Assembly (NCBI GenBank): GCA_025666215.1 | Contig: CP102593.1 | Span: forward strand, 3,671,001 to 3,735,000 | Source: Xanthomonas campestris pv. phormiicola | GTDB lineage: Bacteria; Pseudomonadota; Gammaproteobacteria; Xanthomonadales; Xanthomonadaceae | Direction of reading: 5' to 3' | DNA length: 64,000 nt | In this document: one piece after another, positions 1 through 12,436 of the stretch | Layout: every line of letters begins with the position of its first letter | Numbering within the stretch: the stretch's first letter is position 1 | Notes under the pieces: generated by a model | Seen by the model: only the letters and a program-made list of their open reading frames with translations | What the model was told of the DNA's origin: nothing | Databases searched by the model: none | Position numbers and translations under genes: made by a program

Positions 1-210
1 CGGCTGATCGGTCTGGGCAACGGCGACCCGGCCAGCCACGAGAACGACAAGGGCGACAGCCGCCGCGCCTTCAACGGCCTGTGCATGGCGCTGCTGCAGA
101 CCACGCGCACGGCCGGCACGCTGACACTGGAAGCGACCGCGCCTGGGCTGGCGCCAGCGCGGCTGGCGCTGAAGAGCGTGCGCACCAAGGTGCGGCCGTT
201 CGTGGCCTGA
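1..210 (+). CDS. GH2 beta-galactosidase, C-terminal end only
   Basis: Only the last 69 codons are present; the gene starts before the window. The visible end carries the motif GNGDPASHENDK followed by RRAFNGLC, which is typical of the C-terminal beta-sandwich domain of bacterial glycoside hydrolase family 2 beta-galactosidases, where it forms part of an accessory immunoglobulin-like domain and not the active site. The frame runs cleanly to a TGA stop. It faces the alpha-L-fucosidase gene convergently, so both may belong to a locus that strips terminal sugars from plant or host glycans. The substrate cannot be told from this fragment. Confidence 0.75.
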   Translation, partial: RLIGLGNGDPASHENDKGDSRRAFNGLCMALLQTTRTAGTLTLEATAPGLAPARLALKSVRTKVRPFVA

Positions 211-481
211 CGCGGGCGCGTCTTTTTAAGGATCCACGCCGGCGCGCGCGCGGCGGGCGCCGGGCGCTCCCGACGTCCTTCCTGCGCAGACGCCCAGGCG
301 CGCCATCCAAGGCCCGCCCATGCCGTGGTCGGCGCGATGGCGACGCACGCCGGGGTGACGTCGCCGACGCTTCACTCCGAAGTCGATCTTCACCGCATCG
401 GGCATCTCCAAGCCCGTGAAGCTGCGTCGCCCCAGCGATGCGCCACCCCCACCGCGCATGGCGGTGAGGGAGCGCAAGCCG

Positions 482-2410
482 TCATCGCAAACGCGAGAAT
501 GCACCGATCCCGGCGATCGCCAGCCGCTCGGCGGGCAGCGCCGTTTCGGCGAACGACAGCCGCAGGTAGCGGATCTGGCGCACCTCGGGGAAATTCAGGC
601 GCTGGGTCGACAGCGCATAGGCGATATTGGACAACTCGCCGGCGCCGGCCGGCTGCCAGTGCTGGCCATCCTCGCTGCTTTCGGCGCGATAGCCTTTCGG
701 CGGCGCCGCGCCGTTCAGCACCGCGCGCGAGGGCGTGAGGCTGAAGCCGGCGACCTGGCGCAGCGCGCCGAGGTCGATGGTCACCTGCGCCGGATGGCCC
801 GGCTTGGGCGCGGGCGCGATCCAGATCGTGCCGGCATCGTCGTCGAGCAGCTTCTCCGCCCCAGGCGCGCTGGCCGCGACGATGCGCCAACCCGCGGTGG
901 ACAGCACGTCCGGCGCGTTCGCCGTCGGCCGCGCGACCGCAACCGGCGCAACCGCGCGGAACAGCGCGAATTCGCTGATCGCCGGGCAGACCGGCGCCTC
1001 GAGCACGAGCAGACGCACACGGCGCGCGGCGACCGGGGAATCGAGCCGCAGGATCCGCTGCGCACCGATGCATTGCGCTTCGGCCAACCGCCGCCATTGC
1101 CCATCGACCTCGGCTTCGATCGCGAAGCGGGTGACGCGCACGCCCAGCGGCAGGTATTCGCGCAGCCGGATCAGGTCGAAGCTGCGCAGCGCCGACAGTT
1201 CCAGCGTCAGCGTCGGCGTGGTGACGGCGTCCGGCGTGGACCAGTAGCTGTCCGCCTGGCGGTCGAGCACGCGCGCCGGCTCGAAGCCCTTGCCGCGAGA
1301 CGCGCTGGCGCTTGCCTTGGCGCCCTTGGCCAGATCGATGGCGAAGCTGGCGCGGATCGCGTCGCCGAAGCTCTGCAGCACCGCGACGTCGTGGTCGGCG
1401 ATGCGGCCGCGTCGGTCGGGCGGAAGATTGAGGTTCATGTTGGTGCCGCGCGCGACCGAGGTGTCGAAATAGCGCACCAGGTTCTCCGGGCTGCGCACCT
1501 TGCCGTCTTCATCGGCATGGTAGAACCAGCCCGGGCGGATCGAGGTGTTGGTTTCGGCCGGCCACCACAGCGCCGCCCCACGCACGCCGGCATTGCCGTT
1601 TTCCTGGGTGTAAGGGGCATCGGGCATGGTCGGCCAGCACGGATCGCCGGCGACGCCGTCCTCGTTGCCGACCCAACGGATGTCGGCGCCGAGCGGGTCG
1701 AAGGTGCAGGCCAGCGGCTGGTGCTGGTGCACCAGCTCGATCATCCGCGGCCAGTCGTAGTAAGCGGGCGCATCGATCTTGCGCGTTTCGCGCGCTCCAC
1801 CGTAGTAGCCGTCGCCGCCATTGGCGCCATCGAACCAGAACTCGAACAGGTCGCCGTAGCCCGTGCACAGTTCGACGATCTGCTTGCGGAAATAGTCCAG
1901 GTAGCCGGGGCGCCCGTACTCGGCGTGGTTGCGATCCCAGGGCGACAGGTAGATGCCGAAGGCTAGGCCGGCGCGCCGACACGCCGCCGCCATCTCGCCG
2001 ACGATGTCGCCCTTGCCGTTCTTGTAGGGCGAATTGCGAATGCAATGCTCGGTCAGGCGCGTCGGCCACAGGCAGAAGCCATCGTGGTGCTTGGCGGTAA
2101 AAATGAGCCCTTTCAGATTGCCGGCCTTGGCCGCGGCGACGATTTGATCGGCGGAGAAATCGCTGGGATCGAATTTGCGCGGATCTTCGTCGCCGTAGCC
2201 CCATTCCTTGTCGGTAAAGGTGTTCATCGCAAAATGCACGAAGGCGTATTGCTCCCACCGATGCCATCGCAGCTGCCGCGCGCTGGGCACGGCGCCCCAC
2301 GGCGCCGGCCCGCCAGCGCGCGGCGCAGCCGCGATCCGAGCGGCGGAGGCGCTGAAACCTGCGGCGACGGCCACAACACCCGTGGCAAGAAAGGTACGAC
2401 GATCGATCAC
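482..2410 (-). CDS. Tat-exported GH29 alpha-L-fucosidase
   Basis: Encodes about 642 residues. The start chosen is a GTG at 2410 because a GGAGG ribosome site lies 5 bases before it and the protein then opens with a twin-arginine signal (RRTFLATG at residues 4-11) and a hydrophobic stretch. The catalytic domain fits glycoside hydrolase family 29: the motif FEFWFDGANG places the expected nucleophile at about Asp194. The C-terminal third (from about residue 400) looks like F5/8-type or CBM32-like sugar-binding modules, judged from the patterns LRLREYLP and IRYLRLSFAE. The family removes alpha-L-fucose from glycans in a retaining reaction. Site of action is probably the periplasm or outside. Linkage specificity is not visible. 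Confidence 0.9.
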   Translation of the reverse strand: MIDRRTFLATGVVAVAAGFSASAARIAAAPRAGGPAPWGAVPSARQLRWHRWEQYAFVHFAMNTFTDKEWGYGDEDPRKFDPSDFSADQIVAAAKAGNLKGLIFTAKHHDGFCLWPTRLTEHCIRNSPYKNGKGDIVGEMAAACRRAGLAFGIYLSPWDRNHAEYGRPGYLDYFRKQIVELCTGYGDLFEFWFDGANGGDGYYGGARETRKIDAPAYYDWPRMIELVHQHQPLACTFDPLGADIRWVGNEDGVAGDPCWPTMPDAPYTQENGNAGVRGAALWWPAETNTSIRPGWFYHADEDGKVRSPENLVRYFDTSVARGTNMNLNLPPDRRGRIADHDVAVLQSFGDAIRASFAIDLAKGAKASASASRGKGFEPARVLDRQADSYWSTPDAVTTPTLTLELSALRSFDLIRLREYLPLGVRVTRFAIEAEVDGQWRRLAEAQCIGAQRILRLDSPVAARRVRLLVLEAPVCPAISEFALFRAVAPVAVARPTANAPDVLSTAGWRIVAASAPGAEKLLDDDAGTIWIAPAPKPGHPAQVTIDLGALRQVAGFSLTPSRAVLNGAAPPKGYRAESSEDGQHWQPAGAGELSNIAYALSTQRLNFPEVRQIRYLRLSFAETALPAERLAIAGIGAFSRLR

Positions 2411-2857
2411 TGGCGCCTCCGGCTCTGCACAAGCCTCGGATCTTAGCTTCTTCCAGTGGCGGAACAGCCCTACGTCGAAGCGATGACGGCCGTTCAAGCG
2501 CAGAACGTCAACCATATGGCGATCCTTGCCACCGCATGCCTGAGAAGTGCACAGCGCACTGTCACCGATCCCGTTTACACGGACACTTGCAGATGCCGCC
2601 AGACGACTGGAGCGCATTTGATGCGGACTCGACGTTGCACATCCAGCGCATAGACCGGACATTTCCTGTCTCTCCTGTGACCACCCCGCAAATGCTCGCG
2701 GAAACGGTGCGAGGCTGGGAGTTCCGCAGCGGATCGGCAAGTGCTTGTCGGCCATGGCCGCCATGGCTGGCGCCGCGGCACCCTGTCATTTGCCGGCCGC
2801 ACCCGTCCATACTTGCCCACGGACAGTCACTTCGAAATTCCTAACCCATTGAATCAG
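2411..2857. other. Divergent intergenic region, fucosidase/mutS
   Basis: About 450 bases between two divergent genes, with no convincing ORF. It contains a short dyad AGTGC-N5-GCACT at 2546-2560 and, 10 bases further, CCGTTTACACGG at 2571-2582, whose TGTAAACG half resembles a LacI-family operator half-site on the fucosidase strand. These could control the fucosidase gene, but the match is weak and no promoter boxes are clear. Confidence 0.3.
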
Positions 2858-5470
2858 ATGCAAAATCGAGAAAAATCCCAAGGTCCTGGCGGCGCAGCGG
2901 AGCACACCCCGCTGATGAAGCAGTTCTTCGCCGCCAAGTCCGAGTACCCGGACCTGCTGCTGTTCTTCCGCATGGGCGATTTCTACGAGCTGTTCTACGA
3001 CGACGCGCGCAAGGCCGCGCGCCTGCTGGACATCACCCTGACCCAGCGCGGCAGCTCGGGCGGTGCGCCGATCCCGATGGCAGGGGTGCCGGTGCATGCC
3101 TACGAGGGCTACCTGGCGCGGCTGGTGGCACTGGGCGAGTCGGTGGCGATCTGCGAGCAGATCGGCGATCCGGCGCTGGCCAAGGGCCTGGTCGAGCGCA
3201 AGGTGGTGCGCGTGGTCACGCCGGGCACGGTCACCGACGAGGCATTGCTCGACGAGCGCCGCGACACCTTGCTGATGGCGATCGCGCGCACCAAGCACGG
3301 CTACGGCCTGGCCTGGGCCGACCTGGCCGGCGGCCGCTTCCTGGTCAACGAGGTCGACAGCGAGGACGCGCTGGAAGCGGAGCTGGCGCGGCTGGAACCG
3401 GCCGAGCTGCTGGTGCCCGACGAAGACCAGTGGCCGGAATTCCTGCGCGAACGGCGCGGCGTGCGCCGCCGCGCGCCGTGGCTGTTCGATGCGGACAGCG
3501 GCCGCCGCCAGCTGTTGAACTTCTTCCAGCTGCACGACCTCAGCGGCTTCGGCATCGACGACAAGCCTCGCGCCACGGCCGCCGCCGGCGCCCTGCTCGG
3601 CTACGTGGAGGAAACGCAGAAGCAGCGCCTGCCGCACCTGACCGCGATCGCGATGGAGACCGCCGCCGAGGCGATCGCGATGAACGCGGCCACCCGCCGC
3701 CACCTGGAACTGGACACGCGGGTGGACGGCGACACCCGCAACACCTTGCTCGGTGTGCTCGACAGCACGGTCACGCCGATGGGCGGGCGCCTGCTGCGGC
3801 GCTGGCTGCACCGCCCGCTGCGCCTGCGCGAGGTGCTGGTGCAGCGCCACCACGCGGTCGGCACGCTGATCGACCGCGGCGCCGATGCCGACCTGCGCGA
3901 TGCGTTCCGCGCGCTCGGCGACATCGAACGCATCCTCACCCGGGTCGCGTTGCGTTCGGCGCGGCCGCGCGATTTCTCCACGCTGCGCGACGGCCTGGGC
4001 CTGCTGCCGACGGTGCGCGCGGTGCTGGCGCCACTGGATTCGCCGCGCCTGGCCGCGATGGGCGCGGAACTGGGCCAGCACGACGAGATCGCGCACCTGC
4101 TGGCCTCGGCGATCGCCGAGCAGCCGCCGCTCAAGCTCAGCGACGGCGGCGTCATCGCCGCCGACTACGACGCCGAACTGGACGAACTGCGCCGGCTCAG
4201 CACCCATGCCGACCAGTTCCTGATCGACCTGGAAGCGCGCGAGCGCGCCAGCAGCGGCATCGCCACGCTGAAGGTCGGCTACAACCGCGTGCACGGCTAC
4301 TACATCGAGATCAGCAAGGGCCAGGCCGACAAGGCGCCGGTGCACTACACGCGGCGGCAGACGCTGACCAACGCCGAGCGCTACATCACCGAGGAACTGA
4401 AGAACTTCGAGGACAAGGTGCTGTCGGCGCGCGAGCGCGCGCTGTCGCGCGAGAAGCTGCTGTACGAAGCGCTGCTGGACACGCTGGGCGAACGCCTGGA
4501 GCCGCTCAAGCGCGCCGCCGCCGCGCTCAGCGAACTGGACGTGCTGGCCGGCTTCGCCGAGCGCGCGCAGGCGCTGGACTGGGCGCGGCCGGAACTGGAG
4601 AGCGCGCCGTGCCTGCGCATCGAGCGCGGCCGCCACCCGGTGGTGGAAGCGGTGCGCGAGCAGCCGTTCGAACCCAACGACCTGGACCTGCATCCGGAGC
4701 GGCGCATGCTGGTGATCACCGGCCCGAACATGGGCGGCAAGTCCACCTACATGCGCCAGAACGCATTGATCGTGCTGCTGGCGCACATCGGCAGCTACGT
4801 GCCGGCCACGCGCGCGGTGATCGGCCCGATCGACCGCATCCTGACCCGCATCGGCGCCGGCGACGACCTGGCGCGCGGCCAGTCCACCTTCATGGTCGAG
4901 ATGGCCGAGACCAGCTACATCCTGCACCACGCCAGCGCGCAGTCGCTGGTGCTGATGGACGAGATCGGCCGCGGCACCTCCACCTACGACGGCCTGGCCC
5001 TGGCCGACGCGGTGGCGCGCCACCTGGCCCACCACAACCGCTGCTACACCCTGTTCGCCACGCACTATTTCGAACTGACCGCGCTGGCCGACGAATCGGT
5101 CGAAGGCGGCGCCAGCGGCATCGCCAACGTGCACCTGGACGCGGTCGAGCACGGCGACAAGCTGGTGTTCATGCACGCGGTCAAGGACGGCCCGGCCAAC
5201 CGCAGTTTCGGCCTGCAGGTGGCGGCGCTGGCCGGCCTGCCCAAGGCCACCGTCGCGCAGGCGCGGCGGCGGCTGGCGGAACTGGAGCAGCGCGGCGGCG
5301 AGAGCCACGCCTCGCAGATGGCGCCGCAGGCGCTGGACGCGCCGCAGCAGTTCGGCCTGTTCGCGGCCGCCCCGTCGGCGGCGCAGGATGCGCTGGCCGC
5401 GCTGGATCCGGACGAGCTGACCCCCAAGCAGGCGCTGGAAGCCCTGTACCGGCTCAAGTCGCTGCTGTAG
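2858..5470 (+). CDS. mutS: DNA mismatch repair ATPase MutS
   Basis: A full-length MutS of about 870 residues. The start at 2858 is preferred over upstream ATGs because the extra N-terminal residues have no family counterpart. The mismatch-reading Phe-X-Glu is present as GDFYELF (Phe42, Glu44). The ATPase has Walker [10 protein letters not shown] near residue 622, followed by [12 protein letters not shown] (Walker B and signature). A C-terminal tail [19 protein letters not shown] matches the short tetramerisation helix of the family. MutS binds mismatches and small loops and recruits MutL. It stands alone, without an obvious operon partner, and is followed 17 bases downstream by a strong inverted repeat. 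Confidence 0.98.
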   Translation: MQNREKSQGPGGAAEHTPLMKQFFAAKSEYPDLLLFFRMGDFYELFYDDARKAARLLDITLTQRGSSGGAPIPMAGVPVHAYEGYLARLVALGESVAICEQIGDPALAKGLVERKVVRVVTPGTVTDEALLDERRDTLLMAIARTKHGYGLAWADLAGGRFLVNEVDSEDALEAELARLEPAELLVPDEDQWPEFLRERRGVRRRAPWLFDADSGRRQLLNFFQLHDLSGFGIDDKPRATAAAGALLGYVEETQKQRLPHLTAIAMETAAEAIAMNAATRRHLELDTRVDGDTRNTLLGVLDSTVTPMGGRLLRRWLHRPLRLREVLVQRHHAVGTLIDRGADADLRDAFRALGDIERILTRVALRSARPRDFSTLRDGLGLLPTVRAVLAPLDSPRLAAMGAELGQHDEIAHLLASAIAEQPPLKLSDGGVIAADYDAELDELRRLSTHADQFLIDLEARERASSGIATLKVGYNRVHGYYIEISKGQADKAPVHYTRRQTLTNAERYITEELKNFEDKVLSARERALSREKLLYEALLDTLGERLEPLKRAAAALSELDVLAGFAERAQALDWARPELESAPCLRIERGRHPVVEAVREQPFEPNDLDLHPERRMLVITGPNMGGKSTYMRQNALIVLLAHIGSYVPATRAVIGPIDRILTRIGAGDDLARGQSTFMVEMAETSYILHHASAQSLVLMDEIGRGTSTYDGLALADAVARHLAHHNRCYTLFATHYFELTALADESVEGGASGIANVHLDAVEHGDKLVFMHAVKDGPANRSFGLQVAALAGLPKATVAQARRRLAELEQRGGESHASQMAPQALDAPQQFGLFAAAPSAAQDALAALDPDELTPKQALEALYRLKSLL

Positions 5471-5487
5471 CGCGGCGTGCGGTCCAG

Positions 5488-5524
5488 CCCCTCTCCCACC
5501 GGGAGAGGGGTTGGGGTGAGGGTA
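5488..5524 (+). repeat. Hairpin repeat element downstream of mutS
   Basis: A perfect 10-bp stem CCCCTCTCCC / GGGAGAGGGG with the loop ACC (5488-5510) is followed by TTGGGGTGAGGGTA. The same element, in the opposite orientation, lies just after the ffh stop at 17292-17328. Both copies begin 10-18 bases past a stop codon and point the same way relative to the gene. It may act as an mRNA 3-prime end structure or terminator, though no T-run follows. Confidence 0.7.
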
Positions 5525-5568
5525 CGGCGGCGCAGCACGCACAACCGCCAGCGAATCGCGTCCGCTCG

Positions 5569-6225
5569 CTAGGCGACCGCCGGCGCCACGCTTGCCGGCA
5601 TGTCCGGATGCGGATGCGCCGCGAGCAATGCAGCATCGATCGCACTGGCACGCAGCAATGCAGGGCGATCGCCATGGCGCTGCGCGAACGTGGCGAATGC
5701 CGGGCGCGGCTCGAGCATGCCGATGCGCATGTAGTACGCCAGGCATGCGGCTGTATACAGGTCGGCGGCGCTGAAGCGGTCGCCGGCCAGGTGCTCGCGG
5801 CCCGCGACCGCCTGCTCCAGGGTCTGCATCAGGTCGGCCTCGCGGCCATAGCCAGCGCTGCGTGCCGGCGCCAGCGCGCCACCTTCCTTCGCGGTCAACA
5901 GCGCCTCGACCGGGCCGGCCATGAAGAACAGCCAGCGATAGTAATCGGCGCGCGCCGGCGATCCCGGCGGCGGCGCCAGTTGCCGCTCCGGCACCAGATC
6001 GGCCAGATAGGCGCAGATCGCCGCGTTCTCGGTGACCACGGTGTCGCCGTGGCGCAGCGCCGGGACCTTGCCCATCGGGTTGATCGCCAGATAGGCCGGC
6101 GCCTTCATCGTGGTGCCGTAGTCGAGGACGACCGCCGTGTACGGCAGGCCGGTTTCCTCCAGCATCCAGCGGGCGACGCGGCCGCGCGACAGGGGGTGGG
6201 TGTAGAGCACGATCTCGGTGGACAT
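5569..6225 (-). CDS. Glutathione S-transferase family protein
   Basis: A 218-residue protein with the glutathione transferase layout. The N-terminal thioredoxin-like domain holds NPMGKVPAL with the cis-proline, and TENAAICAYLAD, the glutathione gamma-glutamyl contact. An all-helical C-terminal domain contains DRFSAADLY. It conjugates or reduces with glutathione in the cytoplasm; the substrate is unknown. The gene lies 58 bases downstream of a WYL-type regulator on the same strand and is probably its target or partner. Confidence 0.9.
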   Translation of the reverse strand: MSTEIVLYTHPLSRGRVARWMLEETGLPYTAVVLDYGTTMKAPAYLAINPMGKVPALRHGDTVVTENAAICAYLADLVPERQLAPPPGSPARADYYRWLFFMAGPVEALLTAKEGGALAPARSAGYGREADLMQTLEQAVAGREHLAGDRFSAADLYTAACLAYYMRIGMLEPRPAFATFAQRHGDRPALLRASAIDAALLAAHPHPDMPASVAPAVA

Positions 6226-6283
6226 GGTCAGACTTCCGTGGTGGACAGCCTGCAGTCTGGTCCTGCCCTGCTGACAGGTGCTG

Positions 6284-6979
6284 TCAGTGGTCGGCGCCGT
6301 AACCGGTGGCCGCGCGCCAGCGCTTGATCAGCAGATGGCGGCGCGAGGGATAACGCTCGCCGTCGTCGGCCAAGGCCAGCACCCGGTCGGCGCGGAAGTG
6401 GCGGAAATCGCGGCGCAGTTCGCACCAGGCGGCGATCATGCCGTAGCCGCCGAGGAAGGCCATCGCGAACGGCCAGATCAGCCGTTGCGAGGCCGCGCCG
6501 TTGGCATCGGCGTACTCCATGCGCAGCACGTGTTCGAGGCGGATGCCACGGCGCAGCACCGGCAACCATGGCGCGGGCGGTTGTGTGGCATCGGCCGCGG
6601 GCACCAGCAGTCCGCTGGTCTCGATCGCCAGGCGCAGGTTGCCGGGCAGCGTGGCCGCGATCCGCGCCACCGCGCGCTGCGCCGCCTGCGCCAGTTCCGG
6701 ATCGGCCTGGCGCGCCACCCAGCGCGCGCCCAGGGTCAACGCTTCCAGTTCGTCCTCGCTGAAATTCAGCGCCGGCAGCAGGAAGCCGGGACGCAGCACG
6801 TGGCCGACGCCGGGATCGCCGAGGATGTCGGCGCCCTGCACGCGCAAGGTCGCGATATCGCGGTACAGCGTGCGCAGGCTGACGCCCAGCGCGGCGGCGA
6901 GCTGGGCACCGGCCACCGGCCGGCGGCGTCCGCGCAAGGCGTCGAGCAGATGCAGCAGACGGTTCGCACGGATGGCCAT
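6284..6979 (-). CDS. YafY-type HTH/WYL-domain transcriptional regulator
   Basis: About 231 residues from the ATG at 6979; longer versions have no family support. Residues 1-60 form a winged HTH (NRLLHLLDALRGRR then LGVSLRTLYRDIATL), as in HTH_11 regulators. The rest resembles the WYL ligand-sensing domain, with WPFAMAFLGGYGMIAAWCELRRDFRHFR near the C-terminus. Such proteins are one-component regulators that bind small ligands or nucleic acids. It is co-directional with the glutathione transferase gene and divergent from katG. No good Shine-Dalgarno sequence precedes the start. Confidence 0.87.
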   Translation of the reverse strand: MAIRANRLLHLLDALRGRRRPVAGAQLAAALGVSLRTLYRDIATLRVQGADILGDPGVGHVLRPGFLLPALNFSEDELEALTLGARWVARQADPELAQAAQRAVARIAATLPGNLRLAIETSGLLVPAADATQPPAPWLPVLRRGIRLEHVLRMEYADANGAASQRLIWPFAMAFLGGYGMIAAWCELRRDFRHFRADRVLALADDGERYPSRRHLLIKRWRAATGYGADH

Positions 6980-9659
<2,680 letters not shown>

Positions 9660-10092
9660 GGACGAGGGCCTGCCCGCTGCATTGGGCAGGCTGTCGATCG
9701 CCGGGGCCTGCCGGGATGATCCGGAGCAGGTCGGCAACAGCAGTTTCTGCACTGCGCGACATGGGTAAAAAGCGCCCTGGCCTGCCGGGGCGTTCGCGTG
9801 GGCGTCATGGCATAGGCATCGCGACGGTCAGGCTGATGCAAGCCGGTCGTTGAAAGTGATTCGGGCCCGGGGCCTTCAATCCACACTGCCCGACACCGAC
9901 GGTTCACCGCTTCGCTCGTCGCGCCCGAAGTCGCTCGCACAGCGCAACCGGCGAGCGAGAAGCATGCCGGCCCGTTGTGGGAGGAACTTCAGTCCCGACT
10001 GCGTGATGCCTGGCGAAGCGCCCGCCCGATGATCGCGAGCGGGGTGGCCGCAGTCACCGGAGCTGCGGCTTCGCAGACAACTCCGCCCGTGC
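9660..10092. other. Intergenic region between katG and the S4 gene
   Basis: About 430 bases between convergent genes. It holds a stem-loop GCCTGCCC-N8-GGGCAGGC at 9668-9691, just past katG, without a T-run, and one REP-like unit TGTGGGAGGAACTTCAG at 9976-9992. Short ORFs here show no protein-like features. Confidence 0.5.
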
Positions 10093-10500
10093 CTACAACG
10101 CGTCCAGATCGCCCAGCGCGCGGATCAGCCGCCGCGCGCGCTTGTCCGGCTTGCCGTCGGGGGCCTGGTAGCCGTTGCGTTCGGCGCTGCGTTGCGCGCG
10201 TTGCTGCGCGCGCCGCTCGCGCGAGGCGTCGCTCTCCTGGTACAGCGTCTGCGCGACGCTGGCCGGGCCGCGGTCGTCGCTGAGCGCCAGCACCTGGATC
10301 TCGAATACCTCCTCGCCGCGCTCCACGCGCAGCTGCTCGCCCACGCGCACCGCGCGCGAGGATTTCGGCCGCTGCCCGGCCACGTCGACCTTGCCGGTTT
10401 CCACCGCCTGCTTGGCCACGCTGCGGGTCTTGAAGAAGCGTGCGGCCCACAGCCAGACATCCAGCCGGACCGCACTCGGTTGCGCTAGCGGTTCATTCAT
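10093..10500 (-). CDS. hslR: S4-domain RNA-binding heat-shock protein (Hsp15 family)
   Basis: About 135 residues. The N-terminal S4 fold is clear (VRLDVWLWAARFFKTRSVAKQAVETGKV, residues 11-38), followed by the beta-strand region GEQLRVERGEEVFEIQVLAL, and a lysine/arginine-rich tail (RERRAQQRAQRS) that matches the Hsp15 pattern. In the known family the protein binds free 50S subunits carrying a stalled nascent chain and helps recycle them. The start overlaps the upstream lipoprotein gene by 8 bases, so the two are translated from one message. Confidence 0.88.
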   Translation of the reverse strand: MNEPLAQPSAVRLDVWLWAARFFKTRSVAKQAVETGKVDVAGQRPKSSRAVRVGEQLRVERGEEVFEIQVLALSDDRGPASVAQTLYQESDASRERRAQQRAQRSAERNGYQAPDGKPDKRARRLIRALGDLDAL

Positions 10501-10777
10501 CGTGCTTACGGAAATCCACCTGCATGGGTTGGGGATCGGATCGCTCGCTGGACCACTGCAGCGACTGTTGTGGATGGCAGCGCTGCCAGCGCTGGCTGAC
10601 CGCCAGGCCGTCGGCGCGTTGCGGGAGCGCGCTGGCGGCCTCGCCGACCAGACATTCCGGGCGCTCGCCGGGCCGCACATTGGCACTGCCCCAGCGCGCG
10701 GTGTCGGCGCAGCCGGCCAGGACCAGCGCCAGCGCGCTGCATCCGATCCACTGCAGATTGCGGCGCGCTCGCGGCAT
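10493..10777 (-). CDS. Small predicted lipoprotein, unknown function
   Basis: About 94 residues from the ATG at 10777, which has GAGGA 7 bases before it. The N-terminus (MPRARRN, then a hydrophobic core ending LVLAGC) is a type II signal peptide with the lipid-bearing cysteine near residue 22. The mature part is short, polar, has two more cysteines (ECLVG and QRCHP) that could form a disulphide, and resembles nothing I recognise. It overlaps hslR by 8 bases and is divergent from the MATE gene. Confidence 0.7.
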   Translation of the reverse strand: MPRARRNLQWIGCSALALVLAGCADTARWGSANVRPGERPECLVGEAASALPQRADGLAVSQRWQRCHPQQSLQWSSERSDPQPMQVDFRKHDE

Positions 10778-10975
10778 TGCAAGTTCCTCGCATGAGTGCA
10801 GCGCGGACAACCTGCGCCCAGAGACCTGCAACTGCGCCACAAGGCCGGCGTCCGCATCGATGCATTCAGTCTAGGACGTTCCCGGCCGCGCCACATCCGC
10901 CATGCGTCGCCTCCCCGGGGTCGCGCGCAGGTGCTAGTGTGCGCGGCTCCCCGCTCCCGTCCCTGCAGGCAAGCG

Positions 10976-12436
10976 ATGGCCAAGCCCGCCACCCTCACCG
11001 AAGGCCCGATCGGCCGGCAGTTGCTGCTGTTCGCGCTGCCGATCCTGGCCGGCAACATCGCGCAGTCGCTGAACGGGTCGGTCAATGCGATCTGGGTGGG
11101 CCGCTACCTCGGCGAGGCGGCGCTGACCGCGGCGGCCAACGCCAACAGCATCATGTTCTTCCTGATCGGCTCGGTGTTCGGGATCGGCATGGCCGCCACC
11201 ATCCTGATCGGCCAGGCGATGGGCCGCGGCGACGTGCTGCAGGCGCGGCGGGTGATGGGCACCAGCGCCACGTTCTTCATCGGCATCTCGGTGCTGATCG
11301 CGGCCGGCGGCTGGTGGCTGGCGCGGCACCTGCTCGCGGCGATGGGTACGCCGGCCGCCTCGTTGCCGCTGGCCGAGGCCTATCTGCGGGTGATCTTCCT
11401 GGCGATGCCGCTGCTGTACGCGTTCGCGTTCCTGTCCGCGGCGCTGCGCGGCACCGGCGATTCGCGCACGCCATTCCGCTTCCTGCTGCTGTCGGTGGTG
11501 CTGGACATCGGCTTCAATCCGCTGCTGCTGTTCGGGCTGGGGCCGTTCCCGAAGCTGGGCATCGCCGGCGCCGCCTGGGCCACGCTGATCGCCCAGGCCA
11601 TCGCCCTGGGCGGCCTGCTGCTGTACCTGCGGCACAAGCGCCATGTGCTGTGGCTGGGCCGGCAGGACGCGCGGCTGTTCCGCATCGACCCGACGATCCT
11701 GCGCGCGCTGGTGGTCAAGGGCGTGCCGATGGGCCTGCAGATGGTGCTGATCTCGCTGGCGATGATCGTGATGATCTCGATGGTCAACGGCTACGGCACC
11801 GATACCTCGGCCGCCTACGGCGCGGCGATGCAGCTGTGGACCTATGTGCAGATGCCGGCGATGGCGATCGGTGCGGCCTGCTCGTCGATGGCCGCGCAGA
11901 ACGTCGGCGCGCAGCGTTGGGACCGGGTTGCGGCAGCCGCGCGGAAGGGCGTGCTGTTCAACTTCCTGCTGACCGGCGCGCTGATCGCGCCATTGATCCT
12001 GCTCGACCGCTGGACCCTGGCGCTGTTCCTGCCGCCGCACAGCGCCGCGCTGGAGATCGCGCGCCACCTCAACCACATCGCGGTATGGTCGTTCCTGTTC
12101 TTCGGCGTGACCTTCGTGATCTCCGGCGTGGTCCGCGCCACCGGCGCGGTGCTGCCGCCGCTGCTGATCCTGGCGCTGGCGCTGTGGGGCATCCGCGTGC
12201 CGTTCGCGCAGCTGCTGCAGCCGCAGTTCGGCGCCGATGCGGTGTGGTGGAGCTTCCCGATCAGTTCGATCTGCTCGATGACCCTGTCGCTGGCCTATTA
12301 CCGCTGGGGCAACTGGCGCAAGGCGCGGATGCTGAACCAGCCGCGCCCCGAGGAAATGGCCAGCCCCGCGGAAGTGCCGGCGCAGCCCCCGGCCGCGATC
12401 GCGGATGTGTCGATCGCGCAGGATCCGGCGCGCTGA
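10976..12436 (+). CDS. MATE family efflux transporter
   Basis: About 486 residues with twelve predicted membrane segments in two six-helix halves. The start at 10976 gives MAKPATLTEGPIGRQLLLFALP, the usual MATE N-terminus; a longer frame upstream is rich in arginine and unlikely. Family-like segments include NGSVNAIWVGRYLGEAAL in helix 2 and AIGAACSSMAAQNVGA in the second half. MATE proteins export cationic drugs, dyes or metabolites using a sodium or proton gradient across the inner membrane. No neighbouring gene indicates the substrate. Confidence 0.92.
   Translation: MAKPATLTEGPIGRQLLLFALPILAGNIAQSLNGSVNAIWVGRYLGEAALTAAANANSIMFFLIGSVFGIGMAATILIGQAMGRGDVLQARRVMGTSATFFIGISVLIAAGGWWLARHLLAAMGTPAASLPLAEAYLRVIFLAMPLLYAFAFLSAALRGTGDSRTPFRFLLLSVVLDIGFNPLLLFGLGPFPKLGIAGAAWATLIAQAIALGGLLLYLRHKRHVLWLGRQDARLFRIDPTILRALVVKGVPMGLQMVLISLAMIVMISMVNGYGTDTSAAYGAAMQLWTYVQMPAMAIGAACSSMAAQNVGAQRWDRVAAAARKGVLFNFLLTGALIAPLILLDRWTLALFLPPHSAALEIARHLNHIAVWSFLFFGVTFVISGVVRATGAVLPPLLILALALWGIRVPFAQLLQPQFGADAVWWSFPISSICSMTLSLAYYRWGNWRKARMLNQPRPEEMASPAEVPAQPPAAIADVSIAQDPAR

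Noticed and set aside
2546..2582. LacI-like half-site and short dyad before the fucosidase gene
   Set aside because: Each dyad has arms of only 4-5 bp, common by chance in this DNA, and there is no LacI-type gene nearby. Kept only as a note on the intergenic region.
2786..5746. A 986-codon open frame on the strand opposite mutS
   Set aside because: It mirrors the codon pattern of mutS, has low-complexity arginine/alanine/glutamine content and no family motif. GC-rich genes often leave such open frames on the other strand.
3430..6327. A 965-codon open frame overlapping mutS in another frame
   Set aside because: It is rich in Arg, Ala, Pro and Gly with no domain, and lies over mutS, whose motifs are intact.
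9850..10032. A 60-codon frame after katG
   Set aside because: No ribosome site, arginine-rich composition and a REP-like unit inside it.
10934..12076. A 380-codon frame opposite the MATE gene
   Set aside because: Glutamine/histidine/arginine-rich composition with no domain; it is the complement of a membrane protein gene.
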